Origin: Allolobophora icterica
Lineage: Eukaryota > Annelida > Clitellata > Crassiclitellata > Lumbricidae
Direction: 5' to 3'
DNA length: 64,000 bases
Assembly (NCBI GenBank): GCA_963556255.1
Contig: OY744613.1
Coordinates: forward strand, 52,764,949 to 52,828,948
Shown piece by piece: positions 21,811 to 31,901 of the stretch (within the stretch, counting starts at the first letter, position 1; every line of letters begins with the position of its first letter). Under the pieces are notes generated by a model. The model did no database searches and had not been told where the DNA came from. It was given only the letters and a program-made list of their open reading frames with translations. A program made the position numbers and the translations under genes.

Positions 21811-23365
21811 GAGTCATTTTCCGGTAATATGTCACATTCACTAATTGAAGAAGCAAAAATTTTTTTTGGGCAAATTACATTGATTTTTGTTTGAAGCAAA
21901 TCTTGAATATTTCTATTTCACTAATATATATTTGGTTTTGCACTAATATGTAAAATTATGAAGTTTTTAGCAGAAAGAAAATAGCCCTACGAAAAACGGA
22001 GTGGAATGTTTGTCCACTCCGTTACTCCGTTACCAAAACATAGGAGCTATTTATATGTAGTAGACAGCTTCCTACTGCGTAGTTTGACATGCCAATATGT
22101 TCTTAGTATTAATGTTTATAAAATAAATATAAAAGAAATTACAATACAAATGATTATTTAATTCCATCACATTTTAAATTTTGTTAAGAAGTTCCACTCC
22201 GTTACCGAAAGAAAAATAGGGAACCCAATCAACGTAAAGTTGACTGTATTTTTTTTTGGCCAAATAACCAAATAAAAATCACTTCAGCTAATCATTACCA
22301 GTGATCAGATGAACAAAAAAACATTAAAATATTTATGATGTTGTCTTAAAAATCTGCTCATAACATCAAAATTACATAAAAAATTACCATAAAAAGTTCC
22401 GCTCCGTTACCATTTGTCGAGAATTGAGCACAGAATGTGAAAAGTGAACTTTAAAAAAAACAGTCTGCCGAAGCAAAAATTTATTTAAAATGTCATATAT
22501 TGTTATATAAGTTGTATTAGAAATGATAATTTAAGTAGACGACTTATCCTGACAGTGGAATAAATTTTAGTACCTCAAGGGTCACATTTATGGTAACTGA
22601 GTGGACAGTTAACGGAGTGGACAAATTGTGTATCAGCACGGTAAATATCATATTATCTCTCATGCGTCCACATTAATCGTCGGTACACTCATTATATAGC
22701 TTATAAATGTTATATTAAAAATATTATTTAAATTATATTTATTCATAATCATTGCCAAAATGCAGTAACGGAGTGGATGTATTATGAAAAAACACATGAG
22801 GTACGTAATAAATGAAAATTTGTAAGAAATGTCTCTTAGCATTCAGATCCTGTATTAAGACATACTTACTTACATAGATCTTCACAGAAGAGATGTGTTA
22901 AGTTGCGAGACCAAAGAACTGAAAGGGTTGTGAGATACGAGATAATTTTTACATGTTAACGGAGCGGACATAATTTTCCGGGGTCAAGTTAAAATATATT
23001 TTTTTAAATTATACTGAAGTTGTAAGTTTCTAAGTTGTATTTAGATAATAATTATTATATGCAATTATGTTTATTATAAAAGAAACAGTCACATTTTTTG
23101 GTTTAATGCAAATCATTTTGAAATTGTAGACGAAAGCAATATGTACTACAGCCTAGGGACGGTAACGGAGTGGAACATTTTAAATTCAAAATAAATTGTA
23201 ATAAATTATTTTATTGCTCTGAATTACTTTCAAAGGTCTTAAATTGTTGACTGATCAATAACGTTTTAATCTAATCACTTAGCATGATCAGACTAGGTAT
23301 TGTTTTCTTAGAAATGACCGGGGACAGCTGAATTGTCAATTTATGCATTTACCGGAAAATGACTC
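21811..23365. mobile_element. 1.55-kb DNA transposon, copy 2 (inserted in a perfect palindrome)
   Basis: Nearly identical to 17687-19237, with the same 17-bp ends GAGTCATTTTCCGGTAA / TTACCGGAAAATGACTC and the same mirrored CCACTCCGTTACC and GGTAACGGAGTGG motifs. ACCT is duplicated at 21807-21810 and 23366-23369. The flanks AAACGATCTTGTAGGTATA and ACCTACAAGATCGTTT are inverted repeats of each other and form one palindrome when the element and one ACCT are removed. It contains about 20 bp of extra sequence at the start (AAACGGAGTGGAATG near 21995) that copy 1 lacks. Confidence 0.85.
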
Positions 23366-23385
23366 ACCTACAAGATCGTTTCTAG

Positions 23386-23993
23386 AAGCAGCATGTATGA
23401 TTATTAGGTGTAACAAACTTCTGTTATAAAGTTTCTTACAGTTTTAGGGGTTTTTCGCACCTTGGGCGTTATAAAAAATAAATATATTAATAAACAGCAC
23501 TAGCATAATTATAGGCCTATAATTTATAATTTTTTTTGAAAAAATGCAACTTTTTGATTCATATCAGATAAGTACAAAGTATTCAATTGATATTAAGTAG
23601 TGAATTATATGCCCACGCTACCATTAAAAGATAATTTAACTATTTTAACCCAATTTGTACATGTATAGGCCTACATCTAATTAATAAATTGGGCCCAGGC
23701 CTGCTGAAAACGGGAAATTCGTCCCGATCCGTCACACTGAACAGTTTGGGAAGCACAGTGCTAACGCATCGAATACGTGTCTCTGATTGATTTGTTCTTG
23801 GAGTGATTGTAAATAAATCTCCAAATACAAATACAGTGAGAATGTTCAAAAGTCAGCGACCTCAGTCAGGACAATGACTATGCGAAGCTGTCTGGCGAAA
23901 GGAAAATTTTATCGATAATGCGGTCGAGTTCCATTTATATTGTCCATAGCTACAACGAGTTCCTCTGTTTATAGGGGAAGATTTTCAATTTAT
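23386..23993. other. Spacer upstream of the ZNF3 promoter block
   Basis: No gene recognised. Two TAGGCCTA octamers at 23513 and 23668. A 69-codon minus-strand frame at 23849-23640 has no recognisable features. Confidence 0.4.
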
Positions 23994-24073
23994 AGTCGCA
24001 AGAGGACACCGGCGATCGACTTGCAATCCAACTACGGAAGTAATTATTATCTTTTACGTGTTAGCCATTTTTA
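23994..24073 (+). promoter_or_regulatory. ZNF-family promoter block (unit of ZNF3), diverged
   Basis: AGTCGCAAGAGGACACC, TGCAATCCAACTACGG and GCCATTTTT follow the order seen in the ZNF9 unit (ATCGCAAGAGGACACTAG, TTCAATCCAACTTG, CGCCATTTTG). The first C and G of the YY1-type motif are altered (TTAGCCATTT). It is 1.7 kb upstream of the ZNF3 start, with two elements inserted between. Confidence 0.5.
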
Positions 24074-24263
24074 AGGTATAGACAAAGGAGAAAATTTGAT
24101 TTTCCAAATTCCTTCACTCTTCCGGTAGGCATTATTATTACATTCATTTTCATATCTTTTTTAAACTAGTGTGTCGTCTTCCATGTAGGAGTTGACTTTT
24201 TCTGTATATCGTAGGACGGGTTCCAGTTCCATCTCCCTATAAATTGAACTCACAGTCGTATAC

Positions 24264-24650
24264 GGGTAAAACCGTAGTTTACGTTGCTAAATTCAACATG
24301 TTTTCAGGCCCGTTCTTAACGTTGCTAAATTTATGTCATGTCTTCACGTAGCTGATCATCCAACTTCTAGTTTAACTCTTAATATGAAATATTTTCATCG
24401 TTCATCCGACTTCTAGTTGCAGTTATATGTTCATCAAACATCCCGCTTCTAGTTTCAGTAACATTTTCATCAATAATCCAACTTTTAGTTTAACTATGAA
24501 ACAATTTTCATACTTGGTAATAGACCAAGGGATTTAGCAACGTAAACTTCAGATTTTCAGCCACTATCAATTTAGCAACGTAAACTACGGTTTTACCCAA
24601 AGTCGATTTTACCCAAAGTCAATTTAGCAACGTAAACTACGGTTTTACCC
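24264..24650. mobile_element. MITE with GGGTAAAACCGTAGTTTACG ends and minisatellite core
   Basis: The 29-bp inverted repeat begins GGGTAAAACCGTAGTTTACG and continues TTGCTAAAT; part of it is repeated inside both ends (CGTTCTTAACGTTGCTAAAT at 24313, AATTTAGCAACGTAAACTAC twice on the right). AGTCGTATAC lies on both sides (24254-24263 and 24653-24662). The centre has four core units (CATCCGACTTCTAGTT..ATTTTCATC). It lies in the leader of ZNF3. Confidence 0.75.
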
Positions 24651-24663
24651 AAAGTCGTATACC

Positions 24664-24957
24664 CCGTTGATGCGGGGTCAACCAGAATCCCCGAAACAAG
24701 AATCCCCGAATCCCCGAAACCGCTGAAAATACACAAAAGCTCGATTTCCCGAAAGCAGTTTTATAGAAAGCAGAAGAATTCCTGAAAACTATTCAAAGTT
24801 AAATTCTAAACTCTTATGCGTGACATAGATCTAACGTGGTCTTGCATTCATCCGACTTCTACTTCAGTTACATTTTCATCACTAATCGATTTCGGGGATC
24901 CGGCGAAATTCTTTTCGGGGGATTCGGGTTTCGGGGATTCAGGCCCCACCCTGTGAC
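24664..24957. mobile_element. Element with repeated GAATCCCCGAAAC words
   Basis: Left words AGAATCCCCGAAACAAG, AATCCCCGAATCCCCGAAACC and TTTCCCGAAAGC face right words TTTCGGGGATCC, TTTCGGGGGATTCGGGTTTC and GGGGATTCAGG. A single core unit (CATCCGACTTCTACTTCAGT..TTTTCATCACTAATC) lies at 24847-24886. GGGGT..CCCC-rich edges are at 24671-24680 and 24945-24955. Target duplication not resolved. Confidence 0.6.
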
Positions 24958-25758
24958 ACAGAGTCATAATTGGAATGATTGCTGCCTTCCAGCTAGACAT
25001 TCGATAATAATAAGGTCCGAATGGGTTATCAGATTGATTTCATGTTGTGCCTAAGTGATGCTGTTTTTAATTATTTGCTCCTTTGACTAACATTTTGTGA
25101 AGGTTTTCAATAATGTGAAAAAATTCGAGATATAAGAAGATGTGCTGTCATTTAAACGTTTTATGCTTCAGACAAATGTCCTGTATAGTTGATTCTAAAA
25201 TGTACAGCTTTAGCTGTCATAAAAAATGCGACATATCAAGCATTTTCGTACTGTCTTTAAAATATTCTTTAATTTAGACAAATTAAAATGGTACAGGTTT
25301 ATTACATTTTCCACTCATTGAGTGATCTCTACAGATCTGGCATTTCTGTTTTGACAAATATTGAGATTTAGTTAATTTTAACGTTAAATTTGTCACTTTT
25401 TCCCACTGCTATTCTCTATTAACACCATCTGCACTTTCTCTTGCAGAAACAGAAGCATAAATTCTATTATGAAAACAGGATTGGTAACATTATCTCATCA
25501 ACCATTTAAAGAAGGAAATAATGAATGGAAAAGAAAGTTTTGCCACTGGTGTTGCGAGATATCGGACATTGTCCAAGTTCAAAGTCTACAGAAGATACAG
25601 CTTCTAAGCGTGTTGGAAAGCAACTCTGAAAGACTTTGCAAATATTTACTCAGTACTAGATGAATGAAGTGAAAAAACATATTGAACAATATTGGAGTTT
25701 AAATAGTGGAGATTAAAGGCATACATGATAAATTCTTCACAAGGTTAAGCTGTTCACA
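24958..25758 (+). other. ZNF3 leader and spacer
   Basis: No coding homology. CTCTTGCAG at 25436-25445 may be the acceptor of the finger exon, with AAACAGAAGCATAAATTCTA after it, but this leader is poorly similar to those of ZNF1, 2, 4 and 6. ATG 25759 is the first start in the finger frame. Confidence 0.35.
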
Positions 25759-26895
25759 ATGAGCGAAGATCGAAATTTGTGTGAATTAGGACTAACAAAG
25801 ACATGCAACACAGGAAAGAAAAGGGAAAATGTTACAATAAGCAACTTTGATAAACGATACAAGTGCGAGTTCTGTGGAAAGGCTTTCACAAAAAGTGATC
25901 TAAAACGCCATATTAAAGTCCACACAGGAGATAAACCTTACAAATGTAACCTATGTTGCAAATCATTTAGACTGATGAGTCGTTTGAATGTTCATATGAG
26001 AACCCACACCGGGGAGAAACCATACAAATGTCAACTGTGTCAGAAATCATTTTCATCTAGCAGTGTTCTGAAAAACCACAACAAGAATCACACTGGAGAA
26101 AAACCATACAAGTGTGAACTATGTACAAAAGCATTTGCAACAACTCAACAACTAAAATGCCACACAAGGACACACACTAGAGAAAAAACACACAAATGTG
26201 AATTTTGTGAAAAGGCGTTTGCTACAAGATGTCATCTACAAGACCACACAAGGACCCACACTGGAGAAAAACCGTACAAATGTGATGTATGCGAAAAAGC
26301 GTTTGCAAAAACATGTCAGCTGAAATGCCACACAAGAATCCACACTGGAGAAAAACCATACATCTGTGAATTATGTGACAAAGCATTTAGAAACAATTGT
26401 GTTCTACTCAACCATAGACGAATACATACGGGAGAAAAGCCGTACAAATGCCAATATTGCAAAAAATCGTTTACAAGGTCTGCACATTTGAATGATCACA
26501 TGAGAAATCACAGTGGGAAAAAGCCATACAAGTGCAAATTATGTGCGAAAACTTTCGCAACGTGTGTTTCCATAGAACGCCACACAAGATTTCACAGTGG
26601 AGAAAAAATATTCAAGTGCAGCTTCTGTCAAGAGACATTTGTGCACAGTCAAAAACTCAACGTCCACATGATAACCAACACTGGAGAAAAAATCTACAAA
26701 TGTCAACTATGTGAAAAATCATTTACTTCTAGTAGTTATTTGAAAATCGATGAAAGGAAACACATTGGAGAGAAACCCTATAAGTGTGAATTATGCACCA
26801 AAGAATTTACCCAGGAGGTTGAGTTTAATAGGCATTCAAACATTCACTCAGCAGAATTTTACAACAAAGATTTGGAATTGTTGATAGTCGTTTAA
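25759..26895 (+). CDS. ZNF3: 12-finger C2H2 zinc-finger protein, C-terminal module cut off by a frameshift
   Basis: MSEDRNLCELGLTKTC corresponds to the family N terminus (MNEDQGLCQSG). Twelve fingers follow between residues about 35 and 365. Finger 1 lacks one residue between the second Cys and the helix, finger 10 ends with Asn instead of His (MITN) and finger 11 has Asp for its first His (KIDERKH), so nine to ten fingers should bind zinc normally. At about 26868 one A is missing (AAAGATTTGG where relatives have AAAGAATTTGG); the frame then ends LELLIVV at 26895, and the whole C-terminal module lies in another frame at 26898-27143. The protein therefore has fingers but no effector module. 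A sequencing error is possible, but the run is only two A against three. Confidence 0.87.
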   Translation: MSEDRNLCELGLTKTCNTGKKRENVTISNFDKRYKCEFCGKAFTKSDLKRHIKVHTGDKPYKCNLCCKSFRLMSRLNVHMRTHTGEKPYKCQLCQKSFSSSSVLKNHNKNHTGEKPYKCELCTKAFATTQQLKCHTRTHTREKTHKCEFCEKAFATRCHLQDHTRTHTGEKPYKCDVCEKAFAKTCQLKCHTRIHTGEKPYICELCDKAFRNNCVLLNHRRIHTGEKPYKCQYCKKSFTRSAHLNDHMRNHSGKKPYKCKLCAKTFATCVSIERHTRFHSGEKIFKCSFCQETFVHSQKLNVHMITNTGEKIYKCQLCEKSFTSSSYLKIDERKHIGEKPYKCELCTKEFTQEVEFNRHSNIHSAEFYNKDLELLIVV

Positions 26896-27143
26896 GTCAT
26901 GCTAGAACGCACACAATGGAAAATGAATGTATGAAGATCTTTAGAAATGAGAGATCATCTGTTTCTGATATTCAACCTTTCCTAGTGAAACCATATGGAT
27001 GTGGAATATGTGACAAAATGTTTGAAATAGAAAAAGAATTTTTGGAACATTGTCATGAGCTTTGCTATTGTCCAGTGGAAGTTGAATTTGCAACCCACTT
27101 TGAGAACCAGCAACATAATTGGACTGATAGTCTTATAATATAA
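26896..27143 (+). pseudogene. Detached C-terminal module of ZNF3
   Basis: In the frame left by the one-base deletion, [16 protein letters not shown], then [40 protein letters not shown] and VEVEFATHFENQQHNW are completely intact and closed by a stop at 27143. All zinc-ligand positions of the C2HC module are kept. This shows that the frameshift is recent. It could be translated on its own only from the ATG at 26916. Confidence 0.85.
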
Positions 27144-27224
27144 ACTATCAGTTTGATACTAAAACTCTTTCTACACTTCTGATATCTATGAAATTGAAGT
27201 ATACAATATTCCTAAGACAGAGTT

Positions 27225-27466
27225 GCTGCAAACTGTATATTATAACACACAAAGATGTTTTATTTGATAGCAGAGAGACTGTAGCATATCATATTTAGAG
27301 AAATATAAAAAATTAACAAGTACTAAGTATTTTGGTTACTGTTTGATAGAAGTTCTCAACTGAAATACCACTCAAGGATACACAATGTTTCTGATATTGA
27401 AACTACATGGAAACAGAGGGAAATAGAAAAAGAAGTTTTGGAATATTGATATAAGGTTTGCCTGTC
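27225..27466 (+). pseudogene. Downstream C-terminal relic of the ZNF3 unit, part 1
   Basis: GATAGAAGTTCTCAACTGAA, CAATGTTTCTGATATTGAAA and GAAATAGAAAAAGAAGTTTT match the relics after ZNF1, ZNF2 and ZNF4. The module breaks at TATAAGGTTTGC (27455-27466) where a LINE is inserted, and its last part (TTGTCCAGCGGAAGTTGAAT) resumes at 28020. Confidence 0.75.
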
Positions 27467-27947
27467 ATCCCACTTCTACGCCAATGACACGCAGCTCTAC
27501 ATGTCGGACCTCCATCAATGGTTGCACAGCAGCGGCAGCGCTTGGAGCGTGGTATTGAGCGGATCGCCGAATGGATGCGATCAAAGAGACTGCGGACTTC
27601 ATGTGGTGTGTGACCAGCAGACGGTGCCTCTTCCTCGACACTGGTTCGTTGAGCGTCTGTGGGGCTTCGATCGCGCCTTCGACCTCCGTGCGTGATCTAG
27701 GCGTCGTGCTGGAGCCTGACTTGTCCATGAGGCGCCACGTCGCTTGGACGGTCGGCTGTTGCTTTTGTCTCATCAGGAGCTGTATCAAGGCCATGCCTTT
27801 CGCAGCCATAGCTGCCTTCGTCGTCTCCCAAAGTGGACCGCTGCAACAGCCTGATGTGTGTCTCCTGGACGGACTCCTGCCCGCTTGAAGTTGTGAGGCG
27901 CCCTTGTAGCGGTACGGCCGTGTTACGGCGCCATATAAATTGTCGTT

Positions 27948-28020
<73 letters not shown>
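27467..28020 (+). mobile_element. 5'-truncated L2/CR1-like LINE inserted in the relic
   Basis: The sequence opens with HFYANDTQLYM, the catalytic HFYADDTQLYM motif of CR1/L2 reverse transcriptases with the first catalytic Asp changed to Asn, and continues with SVRDLGVVLEPDLSMRRHV, the post-palm signature (VRDLGV.LD..LSM..HV). Frameshifts lie between them. The 3' end GGCGCCATATAAATTGTC and a pure (ATC)n tail (27950-28020) resemble L2-type 3' ends. It splits the ZNF3 relic, so its insertion is later than the relic. Confidence 0.85.
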
Positions 28021-28021
<1 letters not shown>

Positions 28022-28329
28022 TGTCCAGCGGAAGTTGAATTTGCGATACTCTGAGGATCAGCAAATGATCACACTAAGTTATAATAATAAAAGTATCTTC
28101 CTATACTTCATATATACATTTTGAAGTATGCAGGATTGCCTATGACGGAGCTTCTGCTCTTTTGTTAACAGGATTTTGCATTTCAGACAATGGTTTGCAT
28201 ATTCATTGAAGACTTTTAACCTTTGAAAATTAATAATTGTGTTGAGAGTGTACATGTACAGTATATGTTTCATTTGTTTATTTGGCTGAAGAAATCAAGT
28301 ATATAGAAATGTTATGTCTTCAAAAGTAA
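28020..28329 (+). pseudogene. Downstream relic of the ZNF3 unit, part 2, and unit flank
   Basis: TTGTCCAGCGGAAGTTGAAT is the CPVEVEFA end of the C-terminal module. AGTATCTTCCTATACTTCA, TTGAAGACTTTTAACCTTTG and AAGAAATCAAGTATATAGAA continue the 3' flank shared with ZNF1 (9000-9120) and ZNF6 (47560-47770). Confidence 0.65.
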
Positions 28330-28830
28330 TATTTTGGCCGTTTTTCCACCGGACCACTCGCTTTCGTTCCTTTTGACTTTTGCCTTGCCGACTTCTGCCT
28401 CAATGACTCACTGACTCCTGACTCACTGACTCCTGCCTTGTTGACTCACTGACTCTTGCCTCATTGACTCTTGCCTCTCTGACTCCTGCCTCATTGAATC
28501 TTGCCTCGCTGACTATTGCCTCACCTCCGTGACTTGACTTCTGACACGTTGACTCTTGCCTCGCTGCCTCGTTGACTCCTTCGTCGCTGACTCCTGCCTT
28601 GCCTGACTCCTGAGTCCTTCCTCTCTAGCTCCAACTGCCTGACTCCTGCCTCGTCGACCTTTGCCTCATGCTCACTGCGATCTAAGGCGGGAAAGAAGAA
28701 GGAGAGAAAGGGAGAGCAAGCGATCGATCAATGAAGAGGAAGCCGAACAGAACACTTCCACAAAGGAACTTTGATACATCACCTTTAAAACATTACGGTC
28801 GTGAAGGTTCATCGCCGCGGCAAGGACTAA
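28330..28830. repeat. CTGACTCCTGCCTCG minisatellite with conserved 3' segment (copy 1)
   Basis: A 15-bp repeat around CTGACTCCTGCCTCG runs for about 300 bp (28380-28675). It is followed by GAGAGCAAGCGATCGATCAA, GAACTTTGATAC and ATCGCCGCGG, the same order as in the second copy at 33822-34180. It starts where the ZNF3 unit flank ends. Probably a mobile element with an expanded internal repeat; ends not defined. Confidence 0.65.
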
Positions 28831-30151
28831 CGTCGACGCGAATGAGAAATCGACGTGAAGACTCCTAGCTTTGAACTCTGATTCGGCTCAGAGATATCGC
28901 GGTGCCGACAAACGGAGTATAACATTTTAGGCTCTGGCTGTACGACACGGCTGGGCAGGAATAATAATACAATACTAGAGTATTTGCCCGTCATATGACG
29001 GCAGTGAGCGAGGTAGATGGAAGGACAGTGAGAGGTAGGCGTTGAGGGAGGGGGTAGAGACCGACTTACCGCTCGTTGTCTATCGGATTGATAGATTGAT
29101 AGTCTGTCTTTCTATCTAACCGTCCGTCCGTTCTTCCGTCCGTCTGTCTGGCTCTAGTCTGCACGTCTATCTGCCGAGTGCCCAGTGTTGCTTGGTCGGG
29201 TCAATTTGGGGCGCCCGTGTGATATCCCCGGCCTAAAAGAGGTCGGCTAACGGTCTGTCAGGCACATTCCATACACCTAACTGCAGCCTAGAAGAGGAGG
29301 CCGCTACATACCTTACATTCCAGAACGTTTATCAACACACAGATATGGGAAACTATATATGAGATTATCACAGGAAGTCGTTCGTTTCTTTGAATTAGTC
29401 AACAATGATCGTTGAATACCGAAGCCATTTATGTTGCCTTCATTCGTTTCAACAATCAATGTAAGTTTTAAGAGATTTAGACAACTTTTTAATTCATACT
29501 CTGTTTTATTCACCAGTTTTGGTCTAAGATGTTTTCAATTGCCTAGAATGTTTCATAATACCATCTGGAACAGCCCTTCTCAGTTGATCAATTGTGATGC
29601 GATCTGACAAAATCAGGCTTCATGTCATGGAAAAATGAAAGATGAATTTCATACCATATTAAACCGTAGAATGTTCCATTTCGAACGAGCCCATATTTGT
29701 TTTAATGTCTTGATTTTTGACAGAGTTGTGAATATTTTACACTCAGAAGACTGCCCAAACTGCGATATTAGAGTTTTTGGGATACGTGATGCAAAGATGC
29801 AGCATAAATAAATTGTCCTTAGCAACGTGCAGATACGTTTACTGCAATTATATGTATTTTATATCAGTTTACATGTATACAGCAGACTTTTCTCTTTTAA
29901 AAAGATAGGCCTGTCAAAATCACTACACTAGCTGCATCCATTATTACTCAGGATGTACTCCTCCAGATATCAGTCAATTTTAAGAAAAATATAAAAATAA
30001 TCGCCACAGTTCAATATGAACAACTAATTCAAAGCAATAAATAATAATATTGTAAAATAATAATAACCGAAATGCAACTAAACTATGAATGCAGACACTT
30101 TATGCACTATGCAGTCCAAAGTCATAATTGCTAAAATTCGAATTTTAAATA
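28831..30151. other. Spacer without recognised gene
   Basis: At 28982-29230, GTCATATGACGGCAGTGAGC and CCGTCCGTCCGTTCTTCCGT runs resemble repeat-element ends, but no partner end is identified. From 29330 to 30150 only AT-rich sequence with scattered stops is present. Confidence 0.35.
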
Positions 30152-30688
30152 TCAAATGCACGTCAACCACGATTCTGGGTTGAAGTAGCCGACACAGCCG
30201 CAATAAAAAATTGTCTCCACTGTGGGTGTGGCTTCATGCATTACACTGACATTGTGTTCACAACAACGTCTATGACTTTGGCCACGACCACGACTTGAAG
30301 CAGAAGTAGGCGGCCTAACCGACGTAGCAGCTGTTGTCTCCACTGTGGGTGTGGCTCTATGGATAACACAACCATGTCCACGACTTACGACCACGACTTC
30401 GAGCAGACATAACAGATGCAGCTGCAGCTGGCTCCATTGTTGGTGGGCTTCATCACTGACACTAGACTTTGGCTTAGGCTGTTTTGGTTGTAGACACTGG
30501 ATGTCCCTGCAGGTCACTGAACAGAAATCGTGGATGGTATCCCACAAATACCAGTGTCGCTGGAGAGGCAGACCTGGCGATGGACAATGTGTTGGCAACT
30601 CACGTGATACCTGAGAAATATCATAAGATGATATACATGAGATAGGTTCGTTTTGTAATCGTAGTGCAATTACAAACAACACTATCAA
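30152..30688 (-). other. Unassigned 178-codon open frame overlapping a 123-bp tandem repeat
   Basis: The frame has no domain I recognise. Its C-terminal half is a tandem duplication: TTGTCTCCACTGTGGGTGTG occurs at 30209 and again at 30332, with CACGACCACGACTT.GAGCAG in each copy and a third decayed copy near 30430. The duplicated codons read ATPTVET. Its N-terminal part contains SPGLPLQRHWYLWDTIHDFC. It may be a transposon-derived frame or a chance frame; no paralogue is in the window. Confidence 0.25.
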
Positions 30689-30905
30689 ACATGCTCGATG
30701 AGCCTTGAATGAGTGAGTAAGTAAGAAAGTGAGTAAGTGAATATTATTATTATTATTATTAATTATGCACTTCTATGTGGAGTAACCTTGACATATGGCC
30801 GTTGATACAATGTTAATTATGAAGATGCTATTGAAGTAATTGTAATCGTAAACTTCACATTAATAATGTTCAGCACAAGACAGTCACTTCAATACACCGT
30901 AAAAT

Positions 30906-30983
30906 CAATCGGTAGAGGACACGAGAGATTGTTATATAATCCAATTTTACTTCAAGCATTTCCTTTCAAATATACGCCATTTT
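30906..30983 (+). promoter_or_regulatory. Conserved ZNF-family promoter block (unit of ZNF4)
   Basis: ATCGGTAGAGGACACGAGAG, ATTGTTATATAATCCAATTT, TACTTCAAGCATTTCCTTTC and CGCCATTTTA (30974-30983) show the standard order. Upstream at 30800-30870, GTTAATTATGA and GTAATCGTAAACTTC match the ZNF6 unit. It is only 0.92 kb from the ZNF4 start, the shortest and least interrupted leader in the cluster, so it may serve as the reference unit. Confidence 0.65.
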
Positions 30984-31901
30984 AAAAAACAAGAGATAGA
31001 AAATTGGATGTTTGAAATTTCTTTCTTAATACTGGTAATGTGTTTGAATTGCCTTTATATAATTTCATATCCTTATCATAAAAAGTATATGGTTTACGTT
31101 TATTTCTTATTAAATATCTCATATTTGCGGCACAGCACCGGCAAATGCGAGTGTTTAGTCAGCTGTCCGGCTGAATCCTACAATGGAATTTCGTACCAGT
31201 GATTTGTGTGACAGTGTGATAATACAAGTGTTACTAATTTTCCGGATATCACTCGCTAGTACTGCGATGGGTTTTGGAAATAATATCTTCGCGAATAACT
31301 CTGCAACTGATTGCTTGGATTACTTCGAATCGCGTGTAGTTCTAAAGCGCAACAGATACTTTGAGGCTCTCAGATATCGTGTATTTTGAATGTTTAGGCA
31401 ATGTCTTCGCCTCAAATAAATTAGCTTAAATTGAGGAACATTTTGTACAACTGTTGTCATATTCTTAGATTTAGCACTGTGTATTCATTACGAATTTTGA
31501 AACATTTTCTTTCTTTTCAGAGCTACTGCTTCCGTTGACAGAAGTGAACACCTGATTTCTAGAAGAGTTTGAGGAAAGTTTGAATGAGCACATGAAGAGA
31601 ACTAAACGAAAATTCACCACACAAGGAAATTGATTGCAACTTCAGCAAGTAGGCCTATTGCCTCAGAATGGACTTAACTAAAACCTAAAAGGTTTCCGAT
31701 ACAAAAGATACAGAATTTGTTCAGAAATCATATGTGAATTTAGAGAGTTTTGTTGCTTTTTTGTAGAATAAGAATTCATAAAACCCCAACACGTATGTGC
31801 TAAGAGTTTCATATAATACAGTACAAAGTTTCATAATAATTCTCCACAAAATCAACTTGGATACCATTAATGAAGAGTAGGGTTTTTGTCAAGCCGGAAT
31901 A
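30984..31901 (+). other. ZNF4 leader with splice acceptor
   Basis: Homology to the ZNF1 and ZNF6 leaders is continuous: GTTTATTTCTTATTAAATAT, GTGACAGTGTGATAATA, ATCTTCGCGAATAACT, CAGATATCGTGTATTTTGAA. TTTTCTTTCTTTTCAG ends at 31520 and precedes AGCTACTGCTTCCGTTGACA, the conserved exon start. The ancestral start site reads ATTAATGAAGAGTAG, with both the initiator lost and a stop, so translation begins at 31902. Confidence 0.55.

Noticed and set aside
27833..28054. Poly-His frame and the opposite poly-Asp frame
   Set aside because: Translation of the (ATC)n tail of a LINE.
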